Assembly: GCA_002104985.1 (NCBI GenBank)
Contig: MCGO01000361.1
Coordinates: 1-26,460 of the forward strand
Direction of reading: 5' to 3'
Length of the DNA stretch: 26,460 bases
Source of the DNA: Rhizoclosmatium globosum
Taxonomy: Eukaryota > Chytridiomycota > Chytridiomycetes > Chytridiales > Chytriomycetaceae
Shown: positions 10,416-22,928 of the stretch, piece by piece
How positions within the stretch are numbered: the stretch's first letter is position 1
Layout: the number at the start of each line of letters is the position of its first letter
The notes under the pieces: generated by a model
What the model saw: the letters and a program-made list of their open reading frames with translations, nothing else
What the model was told of the DNA's origin: nothing
Databases searched by the model: none
Position numbers and translations under genes: made by a program

Positions 10416-12186
10416 ATGAGCACCTTTTCCTTCTCTCTGCCTCCTATCCCTCTTCCCCACACTCCTCCTCTCTGGACATCGCGTCGTCTTCCAGGACACA
10501 GGTATGCTCGCACTATCAGCTTGTTTCTACCAAACCTCCCCACCCTTGTGAATACTCACCCTATTTTATTCCGCAGTATCCACTACTCCCAATTACGAAC
10601 AGTCCAAGACCCAACTCTCTCGCTCGGTGACTCGTTTCTCTACAAACTGGATTCTCATCCTTCTGCTGGTTCTGGAGGGACGAACCAAAATAATGTTCAA
10701 GTTGTTGTCACGCGTGATAATTGCAAGGATCTTGTTTTCCCACGTGTCAGGAGGGCAAGGGGGCGTGTTAGGGAGATTGAGGAGAGGGTTGAAGGGGAGT
10801 TGGTGAGTGTGTGGTTATTTTAAACGAGCGAGTAGGAGTCATGGAGTCGAGAAATTATTATCAAGGGTAACGAATGTCAATTTGATGGGCGACTGTACGG
10901 CGGAGTCGTTCAAGAGAAACAGTGTCAACTACCGATATACACTGAAACAATACAATCAAAATAATAACGGTTTTTCGTCTAGGCTACTCAATTCGAAGGC
11001 TTGACAGAAGACCAACGTGAAAGTGTGCTTCATTTGGTGAAACGAAACGCAAAACTCAGAGAAATGAATAGGAAATTAATTAACAAGGATGAAAGTAGTG
11101 TGGAGGGAAGTCAAGATAAAATATCGATGGATAACTTAAACTCAGAGGATGTGTTGAAGACTGCAGGCATTGACTTTGTTGTGTATGATTACATTTTGAA
11201 AGGTGGCGGGGATTTGAAGGAAGGAGAGCGCAAGTTTCGGAGTGATGTGGAAGAAGAGGAGAAGAATCAAAAGAAGGAGGCGAAGGAGGTTGGGTCTCGT
11301 GAATTAGGAAGTGACGGGGAACTTGTGACTGAGAAGGTATGTCCACTTCTTCTACACGTTTAAAACACTTACTCTTTTATGGTTATCGATAGAGTGGCTC
11401 AAATTCAACACTACCATCCCTTTCAACACTCATCCAAAAACCAGCTGTCCCTGCAATCCCACACATTGAACTCACTCCCCGTCAGAAATACGCCAAACTC
11501 GTAGCAAAACGCGACCTCTTCCCCAACACATCCACAACTCTCACATCCCCATCTTCAACAACAACCGAAGAACAACTCCCAGCCGCAGCAGCCGGCCTCG
11601 AAGAAATGAAACGCGTCACAAAAGGTCTCCACGACTGGTCCCAAAACATGATCAACGCCCCCATAAACCTCTTTGACAACAAAAACCTCCCCAAAATAAC
11701 ACCAAGCCCCTGGACAACCACCACCACCTCCACAAACCAACGAACCGGAAGCCCACCCAAACAAGGCCTCTTCGACCTCACAGGCACCTCCCCCGCCGGA
11801 ATCATCACCGGAAGCGGCGAACCCATCCTCTTACAACCCTCCACCCAACCAGGACCCACCGGCCCTCCCCAGACACAAACACCCTCACAGTCCCCGGCCT
11901 CCCCGGCGACGCCCACAAATCAACACCCGGCCTCAAAGACGACCCCCTCTTCGTCGACTCCGCGTACGGCGAATTCGACGTCCTCCTAAACGCGTGTAAA
12001 CCTACGGCAACGGAAAGTAAACTCAGTATTCGGCTGAACGTTGTGCAGGAGACCAATCCGCCTTGTGCATTGGTTGTGGCGTTGAAGGAGAACCTTGGGT
12101 ATGAGATTCGGACGCGGGTTGAAGGGTTGAAGGTTGCGGAGGAGAGGGTTGCGAGGCGGGTTGTAAGAAGTGAGTTTACCCTTTTT

Positions 12187-12223
<37 letters not shown>

Positions 12224-12868
12224 TTTTAGGGGAGAGGGCTAACCTTTTTTGTTGTAGAGGATTTTGTTGTTTCGACGCATCCTGTGAAAGAGGGGGGTGG
12301 ACATAAACGGGTGAACTATGGTAACTGGTATATCAAGCCGGATATGTGGAATGAGTACATGTTGAAAAGCGGGGCTGAGAAGAACCCGAAACCGAGGCCT
12401 AAAATGGGTGGACTTGTGCAACAGAAGCTTGACCAGATTATGGTTGTTCGTGCGAAGGAGGAGGCTGCGTTTCAAGCGGCTTTGATGCAGAGTCTTGGCG
12501 GTGGGGGTGGAGGGCCGCCTGGTGTTCCTGTGCCGAGTGCGGGTGGTGGGCAGGGGGAGAGGCATGAGAGGGGGAGGAATAGTAAAGCTGGGGTTGCGGG
12601 GCATGATAAGAGTGCACATACTTCGAAAACGCATTCTCGCGCTGTTTCGACGAATAACCTTGCGGCGAGTCGGGGTGGTGGTGTTGGAGCGAGTATTAAC
12701 AATATTGCGGCTGTGGTGGCGATGAGGAGTATTAGTCGACAGGTTAGTATGAATAATATTGAAAACACTACGGGTGCTGCTGGAAGGGCTATTAGTGTAC
12801 TGCGGAATGAAATGAGGGGAAGCGTGCCTAATATTAACAGTGCGGGAGTTCCAGAGGAAGTAGCTTAA
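10416..12868 (+). CDS. Uncharacterised protein with a FAM47-like Tyr/Trp motif, one apparent frameshift
   Basis: Proposed exons 10416-10501, 10577-10802, 10983-11336, 11393-12169 and 12258-12868. If one missing base is allowed in exon 4, the product is about 684 aa. Visible parts: a basic helical stretch (FPRVRRARGRVREIEERV), a charged coiled region (LVKRNAKLREMNRKLI), a Pro/Thr/Ser-rich disordered middle, a folded-looking part (DDPLFVDSAYGEFDVLL ... LGYEIRTRVEGL), then NYGNWYIKPDMWNEYM followed by a Gly/Ser-rich tail. The YGxWYxxPxxW block resembles the motif in FAM47-type proteins; this is a weak match from memory and the function is unknown. In exon 4 the frame used up to about 11870 and the frame used from about 11890 differ by one base, with no GT-AG pair that repairs it. 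Exon phases elsewhere agree only if one base is missing. Confidence 0.6.
12187..12223 (+). repeat. (GA)n microsatellite inside an intron
   Basis: An almost perfect GA dinucleotide repeat of about 37 bases, interrupted once by AAA, lies in the intron at 12170-12257 of the FAM47-like gene. Its length should vary between strains and it does not touch the splice borders. Confidence 0.95.
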
Positions 12869-12987
12869 TTTTTTGAGAAGTAAAATAAATAAAAGGAGAT
12901 GAAGTGGTCTTGACGTTATGCCGGAACGGATCGGGACGCCACTTTTTGACTTTCCCCAAACTCTGCCCTGAACAAAAAAGCAGCGAA

Positions 12988-14729
12988 ATGATGTTTAGCG
13001 CTCTTGCTTCTGCACCAAAACGGGTTCTTGGATTCCACTCGCGCTTTCTTGCGACCGCTGCTGCCCAGGCTGCGGCAAAGGTGGGTCCTAGTTGGTTATT
13101 ATTAGTTATTGAGACAGGTAGAACTAACCCAAACTGGCTGGATGCAGCCAATGAACGCTTCGCTTGAAGCCACTGATCCAGAGATCTTTGATATTATTGA
13201 GAAGGAGAAGCAGCGCCAGAGAGAGAGTATTGTCCTGATCCCTTCAGAGGTTGGTCTCACAATGTCCTTGAAAGTAAGCTAAACCCACCCACAACTCAGA
13301 ACTTTACCTCTGCAGCTGTAATGGGTGCCCTTGGATCGGTGATGCAGAACAAGTACTCGGAGGGTTACCCAAATGCCAGGTACTGTCCCTACAATAACCC
13401 TTCCTGCCATCCCAAAAAAACCTAAAAAACTGCAATCCAACCAGATACTACGGCGGAAACGAATTCATTGACCAAGCCGAACTTCTCTGCCAAAAACGTG
13501 CCCTCGAACTCTTCAACTTGGACCCTGCAAAATGGGGTGTCAATGTCCAACCCCTTTCGGGTGCTCCGGCAAACTTGTACGTCTACAACGCTCTCATGAA
13601 ACCGCATGAGCGTTTGATGGGGCTCGACTTGCCACATGGTGGTCACCTTTCTCATGGGTTCCAGACGGACACGAAGAAGATTTCGGCAGTTTCGATTTAC
13701 TTTGAGTCTATGCCGTACAGAGTTCGTGAGGATACCGGGGTTATTGATTTCGATATGTTGCAAAAGACTGCGGCTATTTATCGTCCTAAAGTGTGAGTAT
13801 TTCTTGATTCCTGGCGTTCACTCCCAAACACTTCCTCAAAATTTAACATAAAAAATAGCCTCGTCGCTGGAGCCTCTGCGTACCCAAGAAACTGGGACTT
13901 TGGTAAAATGAAGCAAATCGCCTCCAGCGTCGGCGCCTACCTCCTCGCCGACATTGCCCACACCTCCGGCCTCGTTGGCGCCGGCGTCCTCCCCCACCCC
14001 TTCGACCACGCCGACGTTGTCACAACAACAACCCACAAATCCCTCCGCGGCCCCCGCGGTGCCATGATCTTCTACAGAAAGGGCGTCCGCTCCGTCGACA
14101 AGAAAGGCAAGGAAATCATGTACGACCTCGAAACCCCAATCAACGCGTCTGTCTTCCCGGGACACCAAGGCGGCCCGCACAACCACACCATCACGGCCCT
14201 TGCCGTCGCCCTGAAGCAGGCAAAGACTCCTGAATTCAAGGCGTACCAGACACAGGTTCTCAAAAACGCAAAGGCGATGGAGAAGACGTTCGCGGGGGCT
14301 GGCTATGATATGGTTTCTGGGGGTACTGATACGCACCTTTTGCTTGTGGACTTGAGAAACAAGAGTGTGGATGGGGCGCGTGTTGAACGTATTCTTGAGC
14401 TTGTGAACATTGCGGCGAACAAGAATACTGTTCCGGGAGATAAGAGTGCGCTTGTTCCACATGGTTTGCGTATTGGTGCGCCAGCCATGACGACTCGTGG
14501 GCTTGTTGAGGCGGACTTTGAGAAGGTGTCCAAGTTTGTGATTCGGGCGGTTGAGATTGCTGTGGGGTTGAAGAGTAAGGTTGGGGGTACAAAGTTCAAG
14601 GACTTTAAAGAGTACGTTGCGGATGGAAGTGCTATTCCAGAGATTGTTGCGCTCAAGAAGGAGGTTGTTGAATTCAGCAAGGGGTTCCCAACTATTGGAG
14701 TTGAGGAGTCTAGCTTGAGATACAAATAA
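12988..14729 (+). CDS. SHM1: Serine hydroxymethyltransferase, mitochondrial
   Basis: PLP enzyme that converts serine and tetrahydrofolate to glycine and 5,10-methylene-THF, a main source of one-carbon units. Exons 12988-13080, 13148-13249, 13300-13379, 13445-13792 and 13859-14729 give 497 aa. The first ~30 residues (Arg/Lys, Ala, Ser and Phe, no acidic residue) form a probable mitochondrial presequence. The mature part starts [19 protein letters not shown] and shows [15 protein letters not shown] (split by an intron), [34 protein letters not shown] and HGGHLSHGF. The PLP lysine is the K in [18 protein letters not shown], and the end has [13 protein letters not shown]. All expected catalytic parts are present and no frame problem is seen. 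The last exon is notably GC-rich at its start (13859-14200) compared with its surroundings. Confidence 0.97.
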
Positions 14730-14897
14730 GCGCGCTGTTTTAAGTTGTGGGGGTCTTCGTTTAGATTCGGAGAATTAATTTTTCATTTTGACCCATTGGC
14801 AGTGACAAGGGTTTTTAATATAAAAGACATATTCAAAAATATATGTAAACCGAGAATGTAGAATGGGGGACTCCTATAACGTGATAAATAAAGGCCT

Positions 14898-16927
14898 TCA
14901 AGCCTTTGGTTCCTCTGTTGGCTGTGAGGGATTTGTGGGAGGTGGAACAACAGATTCCTCAGTACTTTTTGCAACAGCTGAAGTAGCAGCTGTCGTCCCT
15001 CCAGTTGACGACGCCGGTGGAGGAATCGCGTCTAATGGAGCTGGCTGTTCTGAAGCATCAACCCCTTTTGACAATGGCGACGGCTTATCACCGGCCCCTT
15101 CCGGAAGCCCCGGAACTTTAGACGTCGAATCCCCCGTACTTACTTCCTTCCCCTCCAACCTCGTCGGCATATCTGGACTCAACTGATCCAAACTCTTCTG
15201 ACTCCCCCCACGACTCACAACACTCCCCGCTTTACTCCTCAGCGTTCCCAACTCCTCCTCCATATCAACATGCTCACTACGGTTATCCATAATATCCACA
15301 GCGCTAGACCGGTTCGACGCGAGGGACGCGCGCGACATGGACACGGATCGTTGGATTTCGCCCATTTTGGCTTCCCAGACTTTCGACTTTTTGCGGTCTT
15401 TCGCGGGGGTCGGGAGCTTGGTGATGTCAAAGTTTGTGTATTGGGCTTCGATTTTGTCGTATTCTTTGGCGAGTTCGAGGGACTGGCGGGAGAGTTTTGA
15501 GGCGACGGAAGCTGTAGAAGTGTTTGTTGTTTTGTTTTTTTGTTGGTATCTGAGAGAGGAGGGGAATTGTAAAGAGGGTGGGGTGCTTACATCGTCCGTC
15601 CTTTCCTTCTTTCGTGGCTTTGCTTTTAGTGGCGTGTCTTCATAGAAGATTTCATCCATGTCGTGTTTATCGTCAAAGTTGAATTTCGATGCCTATAAGT
15701 AAAAATACTCAGTCAGGCAACGGGAAATATAAAAAAGATACTCACATCAGGCACGTAGGGTGGGGTAACCTCCAACGCATCCAATTTCTCCCAATCATAG
15801 TCAATGAACCATTCGTGTGTATTGATCCTTGTATCTCCTCCGCTCTCTTTCGAGCCGAGTCTGTTGACGGCAGGTCGCGTTAAGAATCCTTTGATGACAT
15901 CTTTACAGGGTTCAGAAATTTTGATTTCGTCGTCGGGTGGGAATTCGAGGGGTCCTGATATGATGAGCTTCTTAAGGTCGTCGTTTTTCTTTGCACGGAA
16001 AGGTCGCTAGAATAAGTATGTGATTCAGTCAATGTTTCAAAGTGATTGTGGGGTTTACCTTTCCACAAAGCATTTCATAGTGGATTACTCCGAGTGACCA
16101 CCAATCGATTGTATAGGTGTATCCAGCTTTTTGCTCGAGAATTTCAGGCGCTACAGAGATTTAAGATAAACGATTTACATCCTTCAACGGGGTGAATGAA
16201 CGTACCCATATACACCAAGCTTCCTGCAACTGCATGTAGCGGCTTTCCTTCCTTCCAATACGTTGAAATGTTAAAATCTGTGAGACACGCGTTTCCTCGT
16301 ATATCCAACAAGACTATCGTCATATAAGAAAACCAATTGAAACACAAGCGAGAACACTCAACTGTTATCCGGTTTCAAATCTCGATGCACGACATGTTTC
16401 GAATGTAAATACATCAAACCGAGCGCAATTTGTGCAACATAGAACTTGACCCATTCCTCGGGGAAGATGTTATTGTTGTTTGTAAGTAGAAACCGCAAGT
16501 CTCCTCCCAACTTCAGATCCATCACCATGAACATATGCTCATCGTCTTGAAACGCGTAAATCAAGTTACTGTGAATATTCGAAATCAGCAAAATAACGCG
16601 ATCGCCTCTTCGTTTGAGTGAAACTTACCATACAAAAGGACAGTTTACAATCTCCAGCAACTTTCGTTCTTGTATAATATTATCGACAGCCTTCATTTTA
16701 ATACATTGCTCCTTGTTGATGTATTTCAACGCGTATTTCTCCTTTGAGAGCTTATGTTGGACGATTTTGACTTTTCCAAAGGCACCCTTTCCGATCGCTC
16801 GAAGGAGATCAAAGTGACCCAAGTTCACTGCGGTGAAGTATTATGTTTGATGAGTTATCATGTTTCTTTTGTTACCTTCTTGCTCAAAGTCTATCTGTTC
16901 CTCGACTTTGGAACAACAGATACCCAT
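14898..16927 (-). CDS. Kinase A: STK32/YANK-like AGC Ser/Thr kinase with acylated N-terminus
   Basis: Exons 16876-16927, 16629-16827, 16363-16568, 16206-16313, 16059-16150, 15746-16006 and 14898-15692 give about 570 aa. The N-terminus [10 protein letters not shown] fits N-myristoylation at Gly2 with palmitoylation at Cys4/Cys5, so membrane attachment is likely. The catalytic domain is complete: glycine loop [10 protein letters not shown] (residues 28-37), Lys52 in [16 protein letters not shown] (αC Glu), [12 protein letters not shown] in [34 protein letters not shown] instead of DFG and the [10 protein letters not shown] start are typical of STK32/YANK. After the kinase core come [17 protein letters not shown] and [14 protein letters not shown]. 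The Ser/Pro-rich C-tail is long. The GTAAGC donor at about 15591 matches an intron in kinases C and D, but splicing it would change frame here, so either it is retained or one base is missing. Confidence 0.88.
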
Positions 16928-17109
16928 ATTGATTCCTTAAGAAAAAGTTGTCTTGGTGCTTAGAAAGATGGTAATATCAGGACTGGGACGATTGTTTCCA
17001 GTTGGAACGTGAGAGAGTTGAAAATTTCCGATTCCATATCCCCTCCATTGTTCTCTTGGAACACATGGAAAAGTAAAACAAATGTATTTTATTTATTACA
17101 CAGGACGAA

Positions 17110-20100
17110 TTATTTTCGCCTTTCGTCGAAACCCTTCTTCCCTTGTACTTTATCAAGTCTTTCGTGATAAATCAAATCGATTCGTTTACGAACATCGTCG
17201 AATTCGTCTAGAATGCTTTCGAACGCGCTTCTTGAAAGTTGATAGAGCATACAGGGAGTTGAGGCTTGAATGGTCGCTGTGCGTGGGATATTCGCAAGAA
17301 GTGCAATCTCTGTAAGAAGTTATACTTTGATGTACAAACAGTTCATCCATACCTCCGAAAAATGCCCCTTCTTTTAACGTAGCTACAATATTGTCCCCAA
17401 TACGTACGTCAACTCGCCCATTTTTGATAAAGTACTGTTTGGGCTGTATAAGAATACGAAAGATAAATTCGAGGACCACACCAATTCATATCCGATTTCG
17501 CCCTGCCTAAATACAATATCTCCTCCAATAAAGAAACAAGCAACAAGAGAATTTGCGATTCGTAGAAGGAACTTATCGTCTCGTCCGTCACACTCGGTTC
17601 TTTGCAGGAATGTTACTTTCGAGACAAGTTCTCTGGCTGCAGCAAGTTTCCTTTCCTCTTCTTCACTTTTTATCTTGTTCATTCTTTCTTTGTAAATTAA
17701 TTGCACGTTTTCCATTACATCAGGGAACTCGTCGGTGATTCTCTCGAAACATGGTCGAGTAAGTCTGTATAACATACAAGGAACCATGGCCTTGACAGTA
17801 GCTGTTCTCGGTAGATTGGCGATAAGCGCAACTTCTCCAAAGAATGCACCATCATGTAAGAATGCAACTTGTTTGCCATTTACAATAATTTCAACACGTC
17901 CGGATTTCATAAAATACTAAATTCTGTCAGTGGAGAAGTTGATATTCGTGAGAAACAACTCACCATATCATTACTAATCTGAAAAAGAAATTGCTGGTTA
18001 ATATTGCACGAGATGAGGCAAACCACATACCTCTCCTTGATTAAATATAACATCATCGGCGCAATAAAATGCAGCGGTAAGTGAAGAAGCAATGCGAAGT
18101 AAGAAGACTTCGTTTCGCCCATCTTGAGCCTTCCTCTTTAAGAACTCCACTTTAGCAATCAACTCTTTGGCGGCACTCAGCTTCCTCGCTTCTTCCTCCA
18201 CTCTTATTTTCTCCATGCGCTCTTTATACACAATATCGACCTTGGCTCGCACATCATCGAACTCATTTAGGATAGTCTTGAAAGCAACACGAGTCAAACG
18301 ATACAAGATGCAAGAAGTTTCGCATTGTACTGTAGCTGTTCGGGGAATATTTCCCAAGATTGCTACTTCTCCAAAGAAACCGCCTTCTTTCAGTGATGCT
18401 ACTTTGGTTCCTCCCACAAGAACGCTGACAGATCCTTTTGCAATAAAAAACATGTCGTGGCCGGTCTCGCCTTGAATGAAGATTATGTCTCCAGGAACAA
18501 AGTAACAAGCGACCAGTGCTGTTGCGATTTTACCGACAAAGAGCTCATCCTTTCCATCATTCTGTGTAAGAACGTTATTTTGCTGTTTCCAGATCAATTT
18601 TAAGTTACCTGTTCGCGATTCAAGAACGACACCTTTGCGATTAATTCTCTACAGTTGTGTGCGGCTATCTCCATTCGCAGAGACTCGTTCATCTCTCCGA
18701 GCAATGTTGTCTTAAAAGAGTACATATAAGCATTCCGTATCAATGACCTCAACTCACCTCTTCGAAGAACTTTCCACGATACTTCAGCTCATAATATTTA
18801 AGAATTTTTCGTCTTGTAGTGTTACTGAGATCTTTCCACTGCATGGTTGATACGAGTGCTTTAGAGTGTGTTGCTTCACTATTCGACACTCACTTTCATA
18901 TACTCTTTCAACTCATCGATTTTTTGTTTGTACAATCTATCGGAAGCGTTGGATCCCATAGCGACAGCTGAAATAACACCGACCACACTTGCATACTGAA
19001 AACTTTATCAGGTACGCAATAGACAGGGCGAAGTCTTACTAAAACAGCCCCAAGGACCACGAAGCATAAAACAATCCATTGTTCAGCGGGATGAACAGGT
19101 TTATAAGCGAGTGGAAACGTATTTCCTATAGCCTGTTAAGCTCACGTGAGATAACGAATAGAATTGAAAAGAAGCTTACAAACAGTAAAGCCCAGCTGTA
19201 TTGGTCAAATGGATCCGCATCTTTTACGCCAACGATGTCGATATTGCTGTATCCAAAACAATGACCCGCCAAAAACATGGCACACGCTTGCAAGTGAAAG
19301 AAGACGCACACTATACAAATCAGAGGAAATGCTCCGGACAAGCTTGCACCAAACCCAAATAAGTTGTTAAAATATCGTTGAAACTGCAAGAATTGAGGTG
19401 ACACTGAAACAAGACCAGGAAGCTTATACAGACGCAACACTCTAATTATCCATAAATAATGTCCTTCGGATATTGGCAGTGCTTCGAGCGGAAATGTCGT
19501 TACCAAGTCACAAATCAATCCATTCTTGAAGTAATGATATTGCCACTCCTTGAGAGAAGGTTCCGATCCCGTGGAGCCGTATATTCGACGAGTAAATGCT
19601 TCTCGTAATGTGTCAAATGCGTACAATATCGTCAAAATGTAGGAATACGACATGTCAATCGGGAGTTGGAAGGAAATGCATATCGGAATTATCCAGAGTG
19701 AGGTTAAATAAACAACTGTGTTATGTCAATAAAAATTGAGTCATAGACTTAAGACTCACATATCATGACAAAATCAAGCGTTGTTGTCAGAGTTGCAGTT
19801 GCTTTGATGCCAATGGTGAATATTTCATGCATAATATTCTGTCTGTAAACCATTTGAGACGATGCTCTGACATTGGGTGTCTGTTCAGGCGGCTCTGAAA
19901 TAGTACCAGAGGATCCATTCAAGCCACTGGATTTGACTGCAGTCTTCATTAATCGTCGAAGAACAGAGTCTCTGCGAGTGGTACCCTCATCTTTCACCAA
20001 AGATGCAACTCGTGAATCAACACAACTTAATTGGGTGGGCTGACCAGCGACGGCTTCTTCTTCAGGAATATCATTCTCCTCAGCATCGTGATCAATAACA

Positions 20101-21068
20101 TTCACGATATAATTGGAATGCCCAGTTTCAGATTTTGGACCTCCGATTTCATTGACATCATCAGATGGCACGTCCTGCATACCAGCTTCAAAGCTTTCAT
20201 TTGCCGTACTTAAGTGAGGTTTCTTTGTAGCAAAGGACATTTGATTCGCTGTCAATGGGCTTGGGTTTGAATTCTTCCTTGATGAATCAGAGCGATTTGG
20301 GCTATGAGGCAATTGCTGATGCTTTTGATGTCGAATAGAAGCAGGCGATTTAGTAATCGGTGATGTGCCGTCTTGTAATTTGGATTCTGTCCTCCCAAAT
20401 TGTGTAAGCATGTTGAGGCTGCTCCCAGCGACGAGATTTGATGACGATTTTCCATTATTGACAAGCTTGCTGCTTTTGTTGAACACAGATTGAAACATAC
20501 TCTTTGATTTGTTTTCTTCAGCTTCGTTGAAAATTACGTCTCGGCTGACCGATAACACATTCTTTCGAAGCAAGAGTCTTGGAGACGCTGGGGCATCGCT
20601 ATCAAGCTCGAAAGGTTGATTATTGACACGAAGAGACACTTTTCGGCTATTTTTACGTGACTGAGCTTTATGATCGCCGTTATTGCAACGAGGTGCCTCC
20701 ATGGAAAGAGAAGTGCGAGACTGTTTGACAGATTGAAGAGGTGGCGCGGTAAATCGTTCACCTGCAGGTGTCCAAGCGGTCGAAGAAGTTAACTCGCTTA
20801 ATATCTGCTCAGTGCTTGAAGCCACAGAAGGCTTCTCATGTGATGAAATACTCGTCTGAACAAAAGAGAAGCTGCGAGTTGGCCCAAAATAGGATTCAAC
20901 TGGAAGAGTTTCGGTACGTGTTGGTACAGCAGGTGATAGGCCCATATTTGTGGGGAGCTGGGAGAATAGACAAAACGCCAAAGGCCGCAGTATCGAAATC
21001 TGCTGCTCCAATAGCTCAAACTTCGCCCTAAATTCAATCAGAAGGTCCATATCAAGTACGACTGTCAT
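17110..21068 (-). CDS. Cyclic-nucleotide-gated ion channel with three cyclic-nucleotide-binding domains
   Basis: Eleven exons (19760-21068, 19180-19715, 19040-19132, 18894-18995, 18758-18838, 18609-18710, 18031-18561, 17964-17978, 17482-17916, 17353-17434, 17110-17309) sum to exactly 1162 codons. Residues 1-425 are a Ser-rich, probably disordered cytosolic part. S1 to S6 lie at about 425-665, with the S4 LWIIRVLRLYKLPGL. The pore reads YSWALLFAIGNTFPLAYKP, without GYG. A C-linker follows (WKDLSNTTRRKILKYYELKY). Then come three CNBDs at about 742-865, 885-1010 and 1030-1145. Each has a full phosphate-binding cassette: FFGEVAILGNIPRTAT, FFGEVALIANLPRTAT and FFGEIALLANIPRTAT, with the Glu and Arg that hold the cyclic phosphate. 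Known CNG, HCN and EAG subunits carry one CNBD. Linkage of all three to the channel rests on splice phase and absence of a start codon in between. Confidence 0.87.
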
Positions 21069-21135
21069 GCTGTAAGAAGATTTTCAATCAAGATTTGCAT
21101 AATTTAGACAGAAAATAAATCCATCCATCACATGT

Positions 21136-22810
<1,675 letters not shown>

Positions 22811-22928
22811 GGCAACAGTAGAGTCTTTTTAGCACTTCACCTTGACTAGATACAAATGAAACACAGAATGATTTACATATGATATCCAAACCAGAAAAAT
22901 TCTTCTCATGTATCCTCATTAATAAAAA

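Noticed and set aside
11850..11900. Programmed ribosomal frameshifting as explanation for the frame change
   Set aside because: No clear slippery heptamer was seen here, and similar one-base deficits occur in unrelated genes, so a common technical cause is simpler.
11482..11916. Gly/Val-rich minus-strand open frame of 144 codons
   Set aside because: It is the complement of the Pro/Thr-rich exon of the FAM47-like gene; no recognisable domain or start context.
14260..14725. Long minus-strand open frames, one Gln/Ser/Pro-rich
   Set aside because: They lie wholly opposite the last exon of SHMT and come from its codon bias.
17110..18609. Separate PKA regulatory subunit gene downstream of the channel
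   Set aside because: No start codon in good context, no inhibitor RRxS motif and no dimerisation helix; a channel C-linker leads straight into CNBD1 and splice phases join all exons.
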